A stretch of 64,000 nucleotides of DNA from Apricaphanius iberus (taxonomy: Eukaryota > Chordata > Actinopteri > Cyprinodontiformes > Aphaniidae). The translations under genes were made by a program, and so were the position numbers. The notes under the pieces are model-generated. The model saw only the letters and a program-made list of their open reading frames with translations, was not told the DNA's origin and ran no database searches. The stretch covers positions 434,001-498,000 of the forward strand of contig JAPXFQ010001351.1 of NCBI GenBank assembly GCA_028564705.1. The letters are read 5' to 3'. This document shows positions 47,894-62,710 of the stretch, one piece after another (the first letter of the stretch is position 1; each line of letters opens with the position of its first letter).

Positions 47894-49502
47894 AGACAAA
47901 AGATGGCAGCAGAATATACCTTATTAACCGACATCCGTTCAAAGTGTTCCCATGCGGCAGAACGTGCTCTCTTCGTCACTGACTTCATGTTGATATATAA
48001 CTTACTAGTTCACCAGTGGTTTTTTCCTTGCTTCCAGAACACTTCACAGCTTCAGTCAGGCATTAAGGTATTTTTGAACTTACGAATAAGGTACCAAAGC
48101 ACTGATGTATCAGATAAAGCTTGATCTTTTTCATTGATCATGTGATGAATGAAGCATATGCACAGACGAATTAATTAAATATATGACGAATGAGGCCTGT
48201 ACACAGTGCTTCTGAAGCGCTGTTTAGTTATCTTTTTAGACACGAGCTTCAGCTTTAAATGTTTCATTACTACTGGATTTCATGCTACCTCAGACAGCCT
48301 GCAGCTCCTGCCCCTGATGCAGACTCCGCCTGTCCGTGCTTCACCACTTACCTCTAGTAAGTAGCTCACTCCGGATCCATCTACTACCCTCCTCACAGAC
48401 TGCACGGATTCCTCTCACTTCTCTGATTCTTTGTTTCATCTCTACCAGTAGGTTGTTCATTCTAATCATCATTCAAACTATCAATACTGGGACTCACCTC
48501 TCCACTTACCTTTCTCCAGTGCATCCAGTCAACCTGCACCATGAAGTCTGATCAAGCTTCTATCCCCAGTTTGGTCACTAGATGTCAGTAACAGGTGCAT
48601 AGTGTTCCTTTCATTTGTAACAAATGCATACATCCCTTACAATGTTTGTGTGAACATAGTGTTTTATCACCTAATAATTCCTTTGGCAACAGTATAGAAG
48701 AAATAAACCAGTATGATCAAACCAACATCTCTATAGTTACACAATGACTACTCTTTTAGCGTTTTTGGATTTGACATTTAGGCTGAAAGCAGATTGGCTG
48801 GTCATCACAGGTGTTAGGTTTATAGAAGGGTGACCTTCTGATGGTCAGTGAATGGTTAATGAGTGATATAAGCAGAGTGAAGGCAACCCGGTGCAACTTG
48901 ACTGTACAACTCTTTCAGATTACTGGGGGATACAACACCCGTCTTATGTCTCCAATATTAACTAACAATATATTTCTTAATGTACAGTATTTTTAAGTGG
49001 GCACCTTTTCACTGTGTGCAGTAGCCATTTTGGCAGCAGAACCCAGGGCTATCAAAATAAGCTGTTTTTTGTTGCATCTTTGGTTGGAAACTCAGAAATT
49101 CAAACTTCCAAGAACAGACAGAATGAATAGTAAATATTAGAATTTGCCCCTTTCCCTCAGTCTCTAACTTTAGTGGCTCACCTTTGAAATATAATGGAGA
49201 CAGGGGCCTAGTCAAAACTAGAGAAATGTGTGAAAAATACTTTTTTAACTTTTAAAATCTCTTAAACATCTCAGTTTTCCCTCATCAAAAAACATTTAAA
49301 TCCTGACCTTGATTATTTTGACAACGGTGAGATTTAATGACTTAATGATTCATGGTCCTGGTGTTCAATGAAAGGTAAACTGTCATCCACAGAGCATGTA
49401 CTCTTTTTGATTACACAACCACTGTTGAGACAAGGTTTAACAATAAATCATGTTCCTGCAGGACTTTTCTGTATACACACAGTTTAGCTCAGCCATCTGG
49501 GC
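47891..49502. other. Unassigned stretch
   Basis: No recognised gene. The part at about 48290-48600 is C/T-rich and could be an LTR or SINE fragment that I cannot name. Confidence 0.4.
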
Positions 49503-49503
49503 A

Positions 49504-51042
49504 GGGGCGGACTGGGACAATAATTCAGGCCGGGAATTTTGATACGTTACCAGGCCACCACCACCCAATTAATGCAAAATGCCAAAACTGTGTTAGGTAG
49601 GTGCTGGAAAAGTGTAAAAAAAATAAAACAAACGCTACACATACGCCCACTTACAGCTTGGACTGTTTCTCTCCTCTGCAAAATATATATTTCTGTTCTG
49701 CAATAACCTGTACTGGTGATGGTAAATTTGATTATTTTTACTGAATCGAGTCTGAATGAGTCACTCACTAAAATGAATCTGTTTTTTTGAGTCACTGAGT
49801 CAGTGCAAAAAATTCACATTTTCACTCACACTTAATTTATTTCTCGTTTTAGGTTAATCCCTCTGCTAAGATGAGGGAATTAAAAAAAGAATTATCTTAT
49901 AGAGCAAAAAAGAGCAAAAAAAAAATACGTCAAAGACACAATAAATACATTCACATGCATTTTGAACATTAGAAACAAAGTTGGGTGAATTTTTTCTGTG
50001 TTTATAATAACTGAACATGTTTTCTTACTCCAAAGCTTTACTTTTGGCAGTATATATTTCATATGATACATATTTCATACATTAGTTTGCTAAACTCATG
50101 GGCTTAACATAGGAAAGATTATTATTTATTCCTAAACCAAATCTAATTTCATAGTTTTAATAATAACTTACACAATTTAATAACATCTTAATTTTGAAAC
50201 AAAACCTAATTGAAATTAATTTAGAAAACAAACCCCAACAAGAGTCAGGTTGTCACAGGGGGTCAGAGTTTCTTCGACAATTAATAAACGTTAATCACAA
50301 TAAATGCTAAGAAAAAGGAGGGGGGGAAATTAAAGTGTGTGTTAAATTCAAGCCAAGATCCTAGATTTTTCATTTAATCTACAAATGTATCTTTGGAGGA
50401 TGAGGTATTGACAGCAGAGTATAAAGTGAGAGAACCAGCAGCCCTAGTCTCCAATAAAACTTATGACTATTGTTTTAATACGTTAATTACCCTCAGTCCA
50501 TCAGCAAAACCTCCTCATTAAGCTAGTGATCATGGTGTGTGAATCTTCTGTCACCAATACTGTTAAATGACTCACCTGTTCTCTTAATTACAAACTTTTC
50601 GGTTAATTTTAAGCATTTTCCCGCGTCTAGTGCTTTCTTCTTTTTCATGCTCTCCCTCTCTGTTCCTCCTATTGTCTTGAGCTCTCGCTCTCGTTCCATT
50701 TTACATCTGCTCTAGACCGAAAGGTGCAGGAGGGGAGAGTAAAAGGCGTGTCTACTGCACTTTGACAGACTCACATGAAAAGTGGAGGGTGCCGCACCCG
50801 CACCTGTGCGGGAGGAGGGATGTGTCTGCAGCGCTTTGACCGACAGCCTCACAGAAATATAGGAGAGAGAGAGTGAATATAGGCGCAGCAGGTGCGTCCT
50901 GTGCCTAATGAGCTGCGCCACAGAAGTTTAATTAAGAATCAAGCTCCACCTGACCATCGGTCCAATCACGGAGCGGGCCAGTACAGCAGGCAGGCCACCG
51001 GGAAAAGTCCCGCCTTTCCCGATTGTCAGTCCAGGCCTGCAT
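49504..51042. mobile_element. TIR element of about 1.5 kb, non-coding
   Basis: The left end GGGGCGGACTGGGACAATAA, followed by TTCAGGCCGGGAATTTT, and the right end (reverse complement) GGCCTGGACTGACAATCGGG share GGACTG and the same GC-rich continuation, with GGCC and CCGG blocks at both sides. The ends match a repeat type familiar in fish. The interior (49600-50900) is AT-rich and has no transposase-like frame. The ends are diverged and no target duplication is clear, so the call is tentative. Confidence 0.45.
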
Positions 51043-51638
51043 CTGGGTCAGCTGTGGCCATGTTTTCAACTGTGTGAGTAAAGGGAAGAGCTACAAGCTC
51101 CAACTAAAGGCATTGCAGCAATCCTTTCTGCTTATGTGGTTTCATTTTATTCCTACAGGCCCCAATGATATTTTGAATTGCCCTGGGTTATGTATTCACT
51201 CAGTCGTGTAAGCTAAATGAACCATCCATAATGTAAATGAGAAAAGAAAAAGAGATTGAGAGAGAGATTGGGATGTAAATCTAGTGGTGCCCCCGGTATT
51301 AGGGAGGGAAGAGAACGAGATGTCAGCATTTCCACACATTTCACTTTCAAATGAGCCAAAGCTGATTGGAGAGTCAAACCTTTCCCTGTGCTATATACCA
51401 AATAGTTTAAGTGCATATAAAATGGTGCAGCAACTTGTGAATATAAAAAGTAAATCATTGTGAGAATTCAGTTATTGTGTTAATCCACTTATTTTTATCC
51501 TTAAAAAAAGGGAAAAGATTTCGCATTCATGAGTCAGGGGTCACATTAGTTAATATGTGGTGACCCTTTTTGTCTTATTTTAGTCTAGAAATATCAGATT
51601 TTATAGTTGTTTTTAATTCTAAGTAAAAACAGAATATA
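51043..51638. other. Unassigned spacer
   Basis: No recognised feature. Confidence 0.5.
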
Positions 51639-52390
51639 CAGTACCTTGCAGAATTGTTCATTTCCATTTAACATTTTCACATTTTGTCACATTACAACCT
51701 TAAGCTGTTATGTATTTTAATGGGATAAGTAGTGCATAGTCATGAAGTACAAGGAAGAGCAAAAATCGGGCCCCTTAAACATGGTCAAGTAAAAATAAGA
51801 CGTGTGGCCAGAACTTTTTTGTGAAGCCCCCTTGACTTAATACTTTGTAGAACCCCCTTTGATGAAATTACAGCTGTATGCTGTGCTATGTCTCTACTGG
51901 GAGTTCCGCATTCAGTCAGATTAGATGAGCAATCTCTGTGAACATAATTTCTAAAGTCTTGCCATAGATTCCCAAAATGTGCCTGAGCTTTTACTTCAAC
52001 TCACCCATAAATGTTGTTTGATCTAAACCGCAGTATTGTAGCACTTGTTGGATGTTTAGAATGGTCCAAACCAATGTTTTGCAGACTAACAGGTCTTTCA
52101 CAGCAGCCCTGTATTGGGCTCCAATCCTTCTTCCCATCAAGCCTGACCCTCGTCCTTGACCATCCCGGGGGGAAAAAGCATCCCAACACCATGATGGTGC
52201 CTTCACCACATTTCACAGTGTGGTTCTCTAGGTCAAGTTGAGATGTGATTTTTTTTTTTTTGACACACAACATTTTGAAAAACTAAAGTACATTTGTTTT
52301 TATTTTACTAGAACACCTTCTGCATCTTTGCTGTGACCTCACATAGCTTATGGAAAACTGTTTGCAGGACATCATCTATAACATAGTTTA
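51639..52390 (-). pseudogene. Tc1-like element remnant, transposase antisense
   Basis: Starts CAGTACCTTGCA right after a TA dinucleotide, then CATTTTCACATTTTGTCACATTACAAC, a known style of fish Tc1-like terminus. Reading on: CTTAATACTTTGTAGAACC, AATTACAGCTGTA, GTCTTGCCATAGATTC, TTTGATCTAAACC, CCCTGTATTGGGCTCC, CATCCCAACACCATGATGG, CACATTTCACAGTG and ACACCTTCTGCATCTTTGC. These are the minus-strand codons of a transposase from its C-terminus back to the region of the first catalytic aspartate. Many stops, an internal gap near 52270, and no right terminal repeat; inactive. Confidence 0.75.
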
Positions 52391-55300
52391 ACACCATGCA
52401 CATTTATTCTTTCCCTTCCAGCTGACAACTATGCACTTGAGCTACCACATGAAATCCCAGTTACACATTGAATTTTGAGGCTGTGAAGTGACAAACTGCG
52501 GCAAAGTACAAATGGTATAAATACCATTACCAGGTATGCAGTAATTCACAAAATTGCTTCTTTTTTCTGCAAGCCAGGTTCGTTATTGACAGGCATTGTT
52601 TTCGCTTGGTATTTTGGAACACGATGCAAGTTATTTTGCGGCATTTCACTGCTTACAAAATACTTCATCCGGTTTGATATTAGATAACAATTTGTGCTGG
52701 CACCCAATGAAGCGTATGTCAGATGAACAAAAAAAAAAAAAGCACTAACACAAAGGATGGTTTAGCTATTCAAAAGGAGAGAAAAGACAAGGAAGATGGG
52801 CCTTGTGTGTTATCCATTAGAATCCACTCAGTTCTTCAGCAAACAGAGAGGATGCTAGCCAAACAAGCTTATTCAAGGGGGTTCTGGGTGGACCGTGTTA
52901 GCTCAGCAAATTCAGCTCCACAAACATGCTTCAAAGAATCCTGCCATCTCCGCAGAGCCTTTGATGTGGTTATTGATCACGCAGCGGTCCGTGAGAAAAA
53001 AGGGATGCAGTGGAGGTTTAGTATTCACTCCTGGATCAGACGGAACAGATAATAGCAAAAACATGCTCCCCCTATCATGTAGAGCCGAGCTTCAGTTATG
53101 ACAGCTGCACAGCCGTTTTCCAGCTTTGAGACAGATTCAGTTGGAATTGAATGACAAGGTAAGAGCAAATCAGGTCATCCAACGTGATGACAGGTCACCA
53201 CGCATTATGTCAAGGAATTGCAGCACAATTTGAATAAAGCCAACCCCTCAGTGGAGACCAATGTGACCTAATATGTTCACACTTTACATCTCTCCATCCT
53301 GAGTCAAAAAGAAAAAGCATACTGCAAATATTTTTGATGGGTCTGGTGTCACGCTGTGATGCCACTGAAAGCAAAGCAAATAAAGCTAACACTTCCACAA
53401 TCACACAGTCACGCTTTATGCTATAGGAAAGCAAACAAAGTCTGTTCCTCTTAGCGTGCTGAAACAACCACCCACAGCCGTGCTCCTGTCTCACACTGAG
53501 ACCATTAGTCACAATGATTTCTCTGCCAGCTGTCCTGGTGTTTGCTTTAGCGAGCCTCACAGGCAGTTTGGGCCTCATTTGAAATCTCACCTCGGTTTAT
53601 TAGGCATGCACTGAATCATTAGAGTCCAGTAAGGCCGATGCAGATGTGCTCCTCAGGTAATGTTCAAATGCAGAAGCTCAGTGATTTTTAATCGTTTCGA
53701 TAAACTGCATGCTCTGTAAAGCCTATTAGACTAAAACAATTCTATATTTGTGCTTTTTGGCATACGGAGTCTTGCAGAAGTTTTCAAACTCGTTCAACTT
53801 TTTCACTTTTTTTGATGTGTCAACTAAGGCCGGGCCATATGGCCACAAATCTGTACTGTGATCAGGGATGCCAGGAACACATTACTTAGTAGCATGTTAC
53901 TCCTAATATGACCAATTTTTGAGTAATGACTAATCTATCAAGTTACTATTTTCATACAGGTAATCAGATTAAAATGATTTGATTAATCCAGTGTGCGTTA
54001 CTATTTTTGAAATTTGCTTAAGCAAAAAGATATATTTGGTACATGGCGGCAAAAGCAATAGGAAAACAAGCAACAATAGCAGTAAATATAGTTTTACATA
54101 GAAACGAACAAACCCAAAGGGACAGCCTAAGTTCAGCATACACCTTCTTCCAACCAGAATCTTTGAATACCTTTTTTGCTCTTTTGTTGACCTTGCAGTC
54201 ACTAGTACTCCTAAGGCATGTCAGTACTATTGCAAGACAATGTAACAGTCTTATGAATATACCTTTTATACATCTTTATCAACCTGCCACTGTCTGATTA
54301 AAACACCTGCTTCATTAGAAACCATTTCTAAAAGCAAATTTTTTTTAACCCGTACCTGTAATTACCTACTACTCAGAAAGGGCGGCATGCAAAGTTCAGC
54401 AGAAAAGACCAGGCTATTTTCAGATGAACTGATGATGTGTATATGTGTTTTCAAAGAGGCTTTTCTGTTTGCGATTGCGTGGGAATTCGTGTGGAGGAAC
54501 CTGACTGACTGAGCTTTATGCAAATATGAAAATCATGTGGTGCAATTTCGCCCTCCTCCAAATACCACCTATGATTGTTCACAGATAAGCTGTCTATACT
54601 GTGAGTAATTTGCATGATAGCACTGGCAAGACAAAGGTTTGAAATACCATTCTCCTTCCTGCAGCAAACGCACAGTCAGATATCATCTTAAGGAGCTGGT
54701 TAAAAGCTATTTTTAACAAGCTTAAATGTTTTCATCTTAAACGAGAGAAAGGTAAATCAATCTGTACCGCATTCAAACACCATTTAAACCACATACATCA
54801 TCTTGCATTGCCCCATTGTCAGCACTACAATTTCTGGCATGTCTTCTCCTTTCTTTTCATCAGCAAATTGCTTGCAGCGCTCCTTAAATAATCAGCCAAC
54901 TGCACGCAAACTCCGTGTTACGCTGCAGTGTTAAATAGATGAGCTCGAGCACTTGTAAAAAAGCACTCAGACGTTTCTGTGAAGGACACATTGTGGTTAC
55001 AATGAAAGTGAATCAACGGAAATCAGTCATGGCACACTGTCACCACAGTGAAGACACAGCCAGCTACAAGTGCAGCCAAGCCACATATACTGGGCAAGGA
55101 GAATACACTCAAGTGACAGCTGCAAGCACTTAGTCAGCCGCCAAGAACAAAGAGGTGGAGGGAAAACTCTTCAGCCCAATTTGGCAATGTAAGGCTACAC
55201 AACAGCAGTTCCCAGTATTTTCAAAAAGAAATCAGTCAGGTCTTGAAACACGTTTTTCAGTGGTGAGTTTTTCCGGTGCTGATAAATAACCACAACACGC

Positions 55301-55849
55301 ATGAGGACAATTGGATTAATCCCAAAACTGATGATAGCTCAAGGTTATAACATGGACAGCCTTCAATGAAAACTGATGTAGACTGTCAAAGTCTGAATGA
55401 AGCCACTCTGTGACATTAAAGACTAAAAAAAATCTAAGTTAGTGGAGGCAGCAGATGTTTTGTACCATCTGAGACGTGCACTGAGGGAGTTAGGGTTATT
55501 TTACTACAACAAGCTTCTAACAGCTGAAATACCAAACTTAACAGCCAAGAGTCTCTCTGAGCTTGTAACTTCTTTGACCCAACTATTTGTTAAAATAGAT
55601 GAGAGACCGTGGGAGCTTTTACGTCTTTTATCTCTGGACCTTATACATTTTTCAGAAGTAGTACTTTGTTAGCTATTTTTTTTTAGCAGTCAGTATAGTA
55701 TGAGGGGCTTTTTTCTGCAAAACTATTTGTGAATTGTAACTGTGAACTTGATGTCACAGAGAAAAATACTGTAGGAGTTGTAGAAGTGTAGTTTTTTTCA
55801 CAAACAAAAAACACTTCTGTCTTTTAATAAATATTTCGAACACCTACGA
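52391..55849. other. Unassigned stretch
   Basis: No recognised gene or repeat family over about 3.4 kb. Open frames at 52723-53052 (109 codons, plus), 53210-53590 (126 codons, minus) and 55442-55672 (76 codons, plus) have no recognisable domain. The parts at 52830-53060 and 53380-53600 are complex and stop-poor and may be conserved non-coding DNA. Confidence 0.4.
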
Positions 55850-56364
55850 ACACCATGACTGAAAGAAAAATGGAGCGGAAGATGAATAGACGGATTGGTC
55901 TGTTGTGGTAAAGAGAGAACTGAGTCGAAAGGTGAAGCTCTTGATTTACCGGTCGGCCTATGTTCCTAACCTCATCTATGGTCACAAACTCTGTGTAGTG
56001 ACCAAAAGAACAAGATCATGGATACAAGCGGCTGAAGCGAGTTTCCTCTGCAGGGTGTCTGGGCTCCCCCTTAGTGATAGAGTGAGAAGCTCTGCCATTC
56101 GGGAGAGGCTTGGAGTAGAGCCGCTGCTCCTCTACATTGAGAGGAGCCAGTTGAGGTGGCTAGGGCATCTGGTTAGGATGCCTCCTGGGCACCTCCCCGG
56201 TGAGGTTTTTCGGGCACATCCCACCGGGATTAGGCCCAGAGAGAGACCCAGGACACACTGGAGGGATTATATCTCTCAGCTGCCCTGGGAATGCCTTGGG
56301 TTCCTCTCGAGGAGCTGGCCCAAGTGGCTGGGGAGAGAGGAGTCTGGATCTCCATGCTCAAGCT

Positions 56365-56397
<33 letters not shown>

Positions 56398-56420
56398 ATG
56401 GATGGATGGATGGATGGACA
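55850..56420 (+). pseudogene. Rex3-like LINE 3' end with tetranucleotide tail
   Basis: Codons from about 55860 read ERKMERKMNRRIG, then a deletion and frameshift near 55900, and continue in the frame at 55905 with VKRELSRKVKLLIYRSAYVP, later YGHKLCVVTKRTRSWIQAAE, ERSQLRWLGHLVRMPPGHLP and HWRDYISQLPWECLG. This is the C-terminal part of the Rex3 (RTE-clade) polyprotein after the reverse-transcriptase core. The tail is (GGCT)n then (GGAT/GATG)n at about 56371-56418; a GATG-type tail is a known property of Rex3. The copy is 5'-truncated and lacks the endonuclease and catalytic RT motifs. It is much better preserved than the copy at 1.0-1.5 kb. Confidence 0.85.
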
Positions 56421-56699
56421 CTAATGAAGAAGGGCTGGACATAATTTTTGTCCTTGGCTGTTACAGTATTCCCCGTATCAGGCTGAACCGCAAGCACCAT
56501 TATTATACTTGGAGCACAAAATCTCAGTCTGGCAGCAAAAGCAAAACTCAATGCAGACTATTACAGTCTTGTTAAATATCTGTTGAAATCTGCTAATCGT
56601 GATAAAGCTACCAAAAATAACTGCCGGAAGGGTGGAGGTAAGAATGTCGGTTTCTGTGAATGCAGCCTTTTTCCTGGACAGTTTGGTGCTTAATCCATT
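56421..56699. other. Spacer between Rex3 and Tc1 copy A
   Basis: No recognised feature. Confidence 0.5.
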
Positions 56700-56701
56700 T
56701 A

Positions 56702-57769
<1,068 letters not shown>

Positions 57770-57771
57770 TA

Positions 57772-58623
57772 TGCCTGAGAAAAAAGAACAGAACCAGTTT
57801 ATCAGGAAAGTTAATCTGATGCCTCAGCAACAAGGAAAACACTTCATGTGTGTTCTAACAGTAGCATAAATGTCTCCAACACTTTTTCGTCATAAAAAAA
57901 TAAATAGGACAAATATCAGATGGGTCTAATATCAACCAGTAATTAAAGGGCTAGACATGTACAATTAACTGTTCTGAGCAACATTAAGGTAAAATATGCA
58001 GAAAAGAAGGAATATTTGTCTGTTAAATCTAAAAGTAAAGAAGACAAATCAAGTGTCTCTATCCATATTTAGCTTCCCTGCTATCACACTTGTCACCGTG
58101 AGAGGGACAGCCAACAACTGAAACATACTTACAAGCATATCCCCCTGGGATGCGGATGTAGGTTACTCTTATTGCTCTTTGCTCAAAATAACACCAAAAA
58201 AAACCAATGAGCTAGCCCTAGCGGGCAAAAATTTATCAAATAGATATGTCCAAAAAAAAAGGAAATATGTACAAACTAACCTATGGTATAGCCTACTTTG
58301 TAACAGCAGTAAGAAAAACACTGGAGCGCTTAATTGTCTTAAAACAGGCAAAACATTTTTGTAAATTAATTTTATAGATATGTTTTTAGAAGTTATTTTC
58401 AGTTTATTGTCTACTGTCAACATTGTAGTCTAATGCTGTACAAATAAAAAGGAAAGCCATCTTCTATTTCATAAATATGTAAAATAGTGACGAACTATGT
58501 AGCACTAAATACATTCCATACATGTAGAAAATGGTTTTAAGTTATTAAATATGTACATTATCTATCAGATTATCTAAAGAACAAACATTTGTAGGAAAAA
58601 AGCATTAATGTAGTATGTTCATG
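57772..58623. other. Spacer between the two Tc1 copies
   Basis: About 850 bases of AT-rich DNA without a recognised feature. It would form the loop if the two convergent copies paired. Confidence 0.6.
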
Positions 58624-58625
58624 TA

Positions 58626-60230
<1,605 letters not shown>

Positions 60231-60232
60231 TA

Positions 60233-61529
60233 TTTCAGCTCTAGCTGATGTCTTCTACTTCTCCGAATCCCTCTCCAAGCACACCACATTCTGTGCACTC
60301 TCTCTGTCAGCTGCCTGCTTCCACAACAGTTGGCCAACAGATCAGCCAAAGAAATCTCTATTTTCTAGTCAGCGTCACTGAAGGTTTTACAAATGTTTCA
60401 GGAAAATAAATAGATGATTAAATTATGACCATTTACACCAAGCCAAAAGTACACGTAATTTTCTGTCCAGATAAATCATGTGTTCTTTAAATTTAGTGCA
60501 ACTTTGGAGAGGCCTTTCAAACATTAGCCAAGTGTCTATCATGCAGAAATCCACTTACGGTAAGAAAAGTTCCCTTTCCAGACAGCATTTGCTAAACTCT
60601 ACGATCACAATCTCCGTTTTGTTCAAAGATCACCCTCAGCACTGCCTGCTGCATTCAGCATACAAATGGTTTAAAACAGGTCTACAGAATCCCACCTCAG
60701 TTAAAATAAAAAAAACGTTCTCTTTAAGTAAAATTTGTGTAATGAAAAAACAGTAAAGACTGGTGAGCCTTGAATGGCTGAGCGATGGGCCAGATGACAA
60801 GTCTCTGGCTGTCAGGACTGATCTGTGTTCACGTAGAGTTCTGATTCAACGCATTGAGCTGGCTGCCAGCCACAGCCGTGACATATGAAGATGTAGTGTT
60901 GACCCTGATCAGGGTTTTGGTTTTTCAAAAGCTATGCTCTCATGCTTTATTTATGGACGCTTCCCACTAACTGACTTTAATTGTCAGGGACTCTTGTGCT
61001 TGCCACTAAAAGAGAGCAGAAAGCCGTGTAATAGGTTGCGGTTTAAAGGACAGCTGCGGCTGTGATTGAGTCACTTGTTTTAGCTTGCCCTTCAAATCTG
61101 CAATTATTCAGCTGATGTGATGCAGATTTGGATACAAATGGAAACCATCATACCTCATATGCCTGTTACAGCCCAAGTATGTTGCACAGCTGGATAGGGT
61201 TACGCTCTATCACATCCATTTAAGCCTATGGCCAGTTTTCACTGCCTGGTTCAGAACAGTGTGTTATTGATATAAACAGAAAAACAATGAACATGTGCTG
61301 CAAAACAGCTTTGATCAAACCTTGTAAATTAGTAATAGATCAAATGGCTACAATGCCTTGCTAAGGCATTCACACCATTAACCTTTCTCATATCATGATA
61401 CAACTTTGGTATTGGCTGCTGAAGGAGGAGCAGTCTCTCCTGATATCTCGCCTTATTCTCTTCTTATTTTCTCCGGAACAATGAAAATGAAGATTGGGAG
61501 CCTCAAAGTTGATGTGGAAGTAGATGTGA
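60233..61529. other. Unassigned stretch
   Basis: No gene is recognised. The part at about 60770-61100 is complex and balanced and may be conserved non-coding DNA. The plus frame at 60478-60756 is not recognisable. Confidence 0.4.
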
Positions 61530-61719
61530 ACCTCGAAAATGTTGAGTTTCATGCAAAAGTTGATATATTTCAGTAATTCAACTTAAAAGGTGAAACCAAT
61601 ATATGATATAGACTCTTAACCTGAGAAGGGAGATATTACAAGCCTTTCTTTTTTATAAAATTGATGATTATGTCTCAGAAATTTAGAATATTATAAAAAG
61701 CTTCAATAATTTAGACTCA

Positions 61720-62017
61720 GCTACTCCAACAAAAACATGCACCAGTCCTGGGCTGTATACTGCCTCCTCCTGGCTGACCGGGGCGCATGAAGGGTTGGGG
61801 AGGTTCTGGCTGGAATAACGTGATCCTTCCACGCGCTATGTCCGGCTGGGGAAACCCTACCCCTTCAGGTGAAAAGAAGGTCCTGCTCACTCCTCAGGCA
61901 AGAAGGAGGCTTGAGCTCAGTGCAGGGCCCTCCCGGGGTTGGCAAAAGGAGAGCAGTGCCCAAGACTGGACTTAGGTAGTGACACTGGGTGATAAATAAT
62001 GGGGGAAAAACTGTGGG

Positions 62018-62054
<37 letters not shown>

Positions 62055-62058
62055 TAAT
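61720..62058 (+). mobile_element. Retroposon inserted in old Tc1 (15-bp duplication)
   Basis: AATAATTTAGACTCA occurs at 61705-61719 and again at 62059-62073, directly flanking this insert: a perfect 15-bp target-site duplication inside the Tc1 left terminal region. The insert has a GC-rich body (GGGGAAACCCTACCCCTTCAG, CAGTGCAGGGCCCTCCCGGG, CTGGACTTAGGTAGTGACACTG) and an (AT)n then (ATA)n tail at 62021-62058, as expected for a LINE-mobilised element. The body resembles a 3' segment seen in other teleost retroposons; the family is not named. The 62-codon frame inside is incidental or a LINE C-terminal piece. Confidence 0.75.
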
Positions 62059-62381
62059 AATAATTTAGACTCAAAGTGTGACACTCTAATCAACTAATTA
62101 ATCTAAAACACCTGCAAAGGGTTCCTGAGATCTTTAAATGGTCTCTCAGATTGGTTCTATAGGTATCACAATTATAAGGAAGACTGCTGACCTGACAGTT
62201 GTTCAGAAAACCCTCCTTGACACCCTCCATAAGGAAGGAAAGCCACAAAACTCCATTCACAAGTGTTGGGGACTTTCCCAAGTAGTGGACTGAGGCTGGA
62301 GTTAGTGCGTTAAGAGTCACCACACACAGACAGACCCTGGACATGGGCTTCAGATGTTGTATGCCTCTTGTAAGCAGCTCC

Positions 62382-62710
62382 TGATATGCTGGTGAAGCTT
62401 CTCAGTCATCCAGCTCATGGTAATCCAAATGTAAATTATAAAACCATTTCATCTTTGCATTCCAATGTAGTGAAGACTGTCCAGAACTTTACATTCCAGA
62501 AACAAAACAACAATTACACAAACGAATGGCACAACACAGGAGGGCCACCGGTTCAAGACTCTCCAGTCCACCTACATCTGAAGGACAAGGGACACACTTT
62601 TGAAAATAAAAAAGTACACATTTTAGAAAGGGAAGATAGATGGTTTGAGAGAGGAGTGAAGAAAGCCATCTATGTTAAATGTGAAAAACCCACTGTGAAT
62701 AGGGGTGTGA
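62382..62710 (+). pseudogene. Penelope-like element GIY-YIG endonuclease fragment
   Basis: From 62466 one frame reads CSEDCPELYIPETKQQLHKR then MAQHRRAT; after a frameshift near 62545 another frame continues DSPVHLHLKDKGHTFE, then REDRWFERGVKKAIYV and KPTVNRG. This is the C-terminal GIY-YIG domain of fish Penelope-like retroelements, whose usual form has YIGETKQ, HKRM.QHRRA, WFERGVKEAIYV and LNRG. Here the YIG glycine is proline, the expected metal-binding glutamate (KEA) is lysine (KKA), and the frame is broken, so the nuclease is dead. It sits between two blocks of the old Tc1 coding region, replacing the Tc1 segment that would hold the first catalytic aspartate. Confidence 0.82.

Noticed and set aside
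47789..48124. 111-codon frame at the AT microsatellite
   Set aside because: Its centre is a run of Y and I encoded by (AT)n, and the rest is unrecognisable.
53210..53590. 126-codon minus frame as a gene
   Set aside because: No recognisable domain, no splice context, and no sign of protein-like codon structure. More likely a stop-poor non-coding stretch.
55442..55672. 76-codon frame with a leucine-rich, helix-like peptide
   Set aside because: No known domain and no splice-like borders. Kept only as part of the unassigned stretch.
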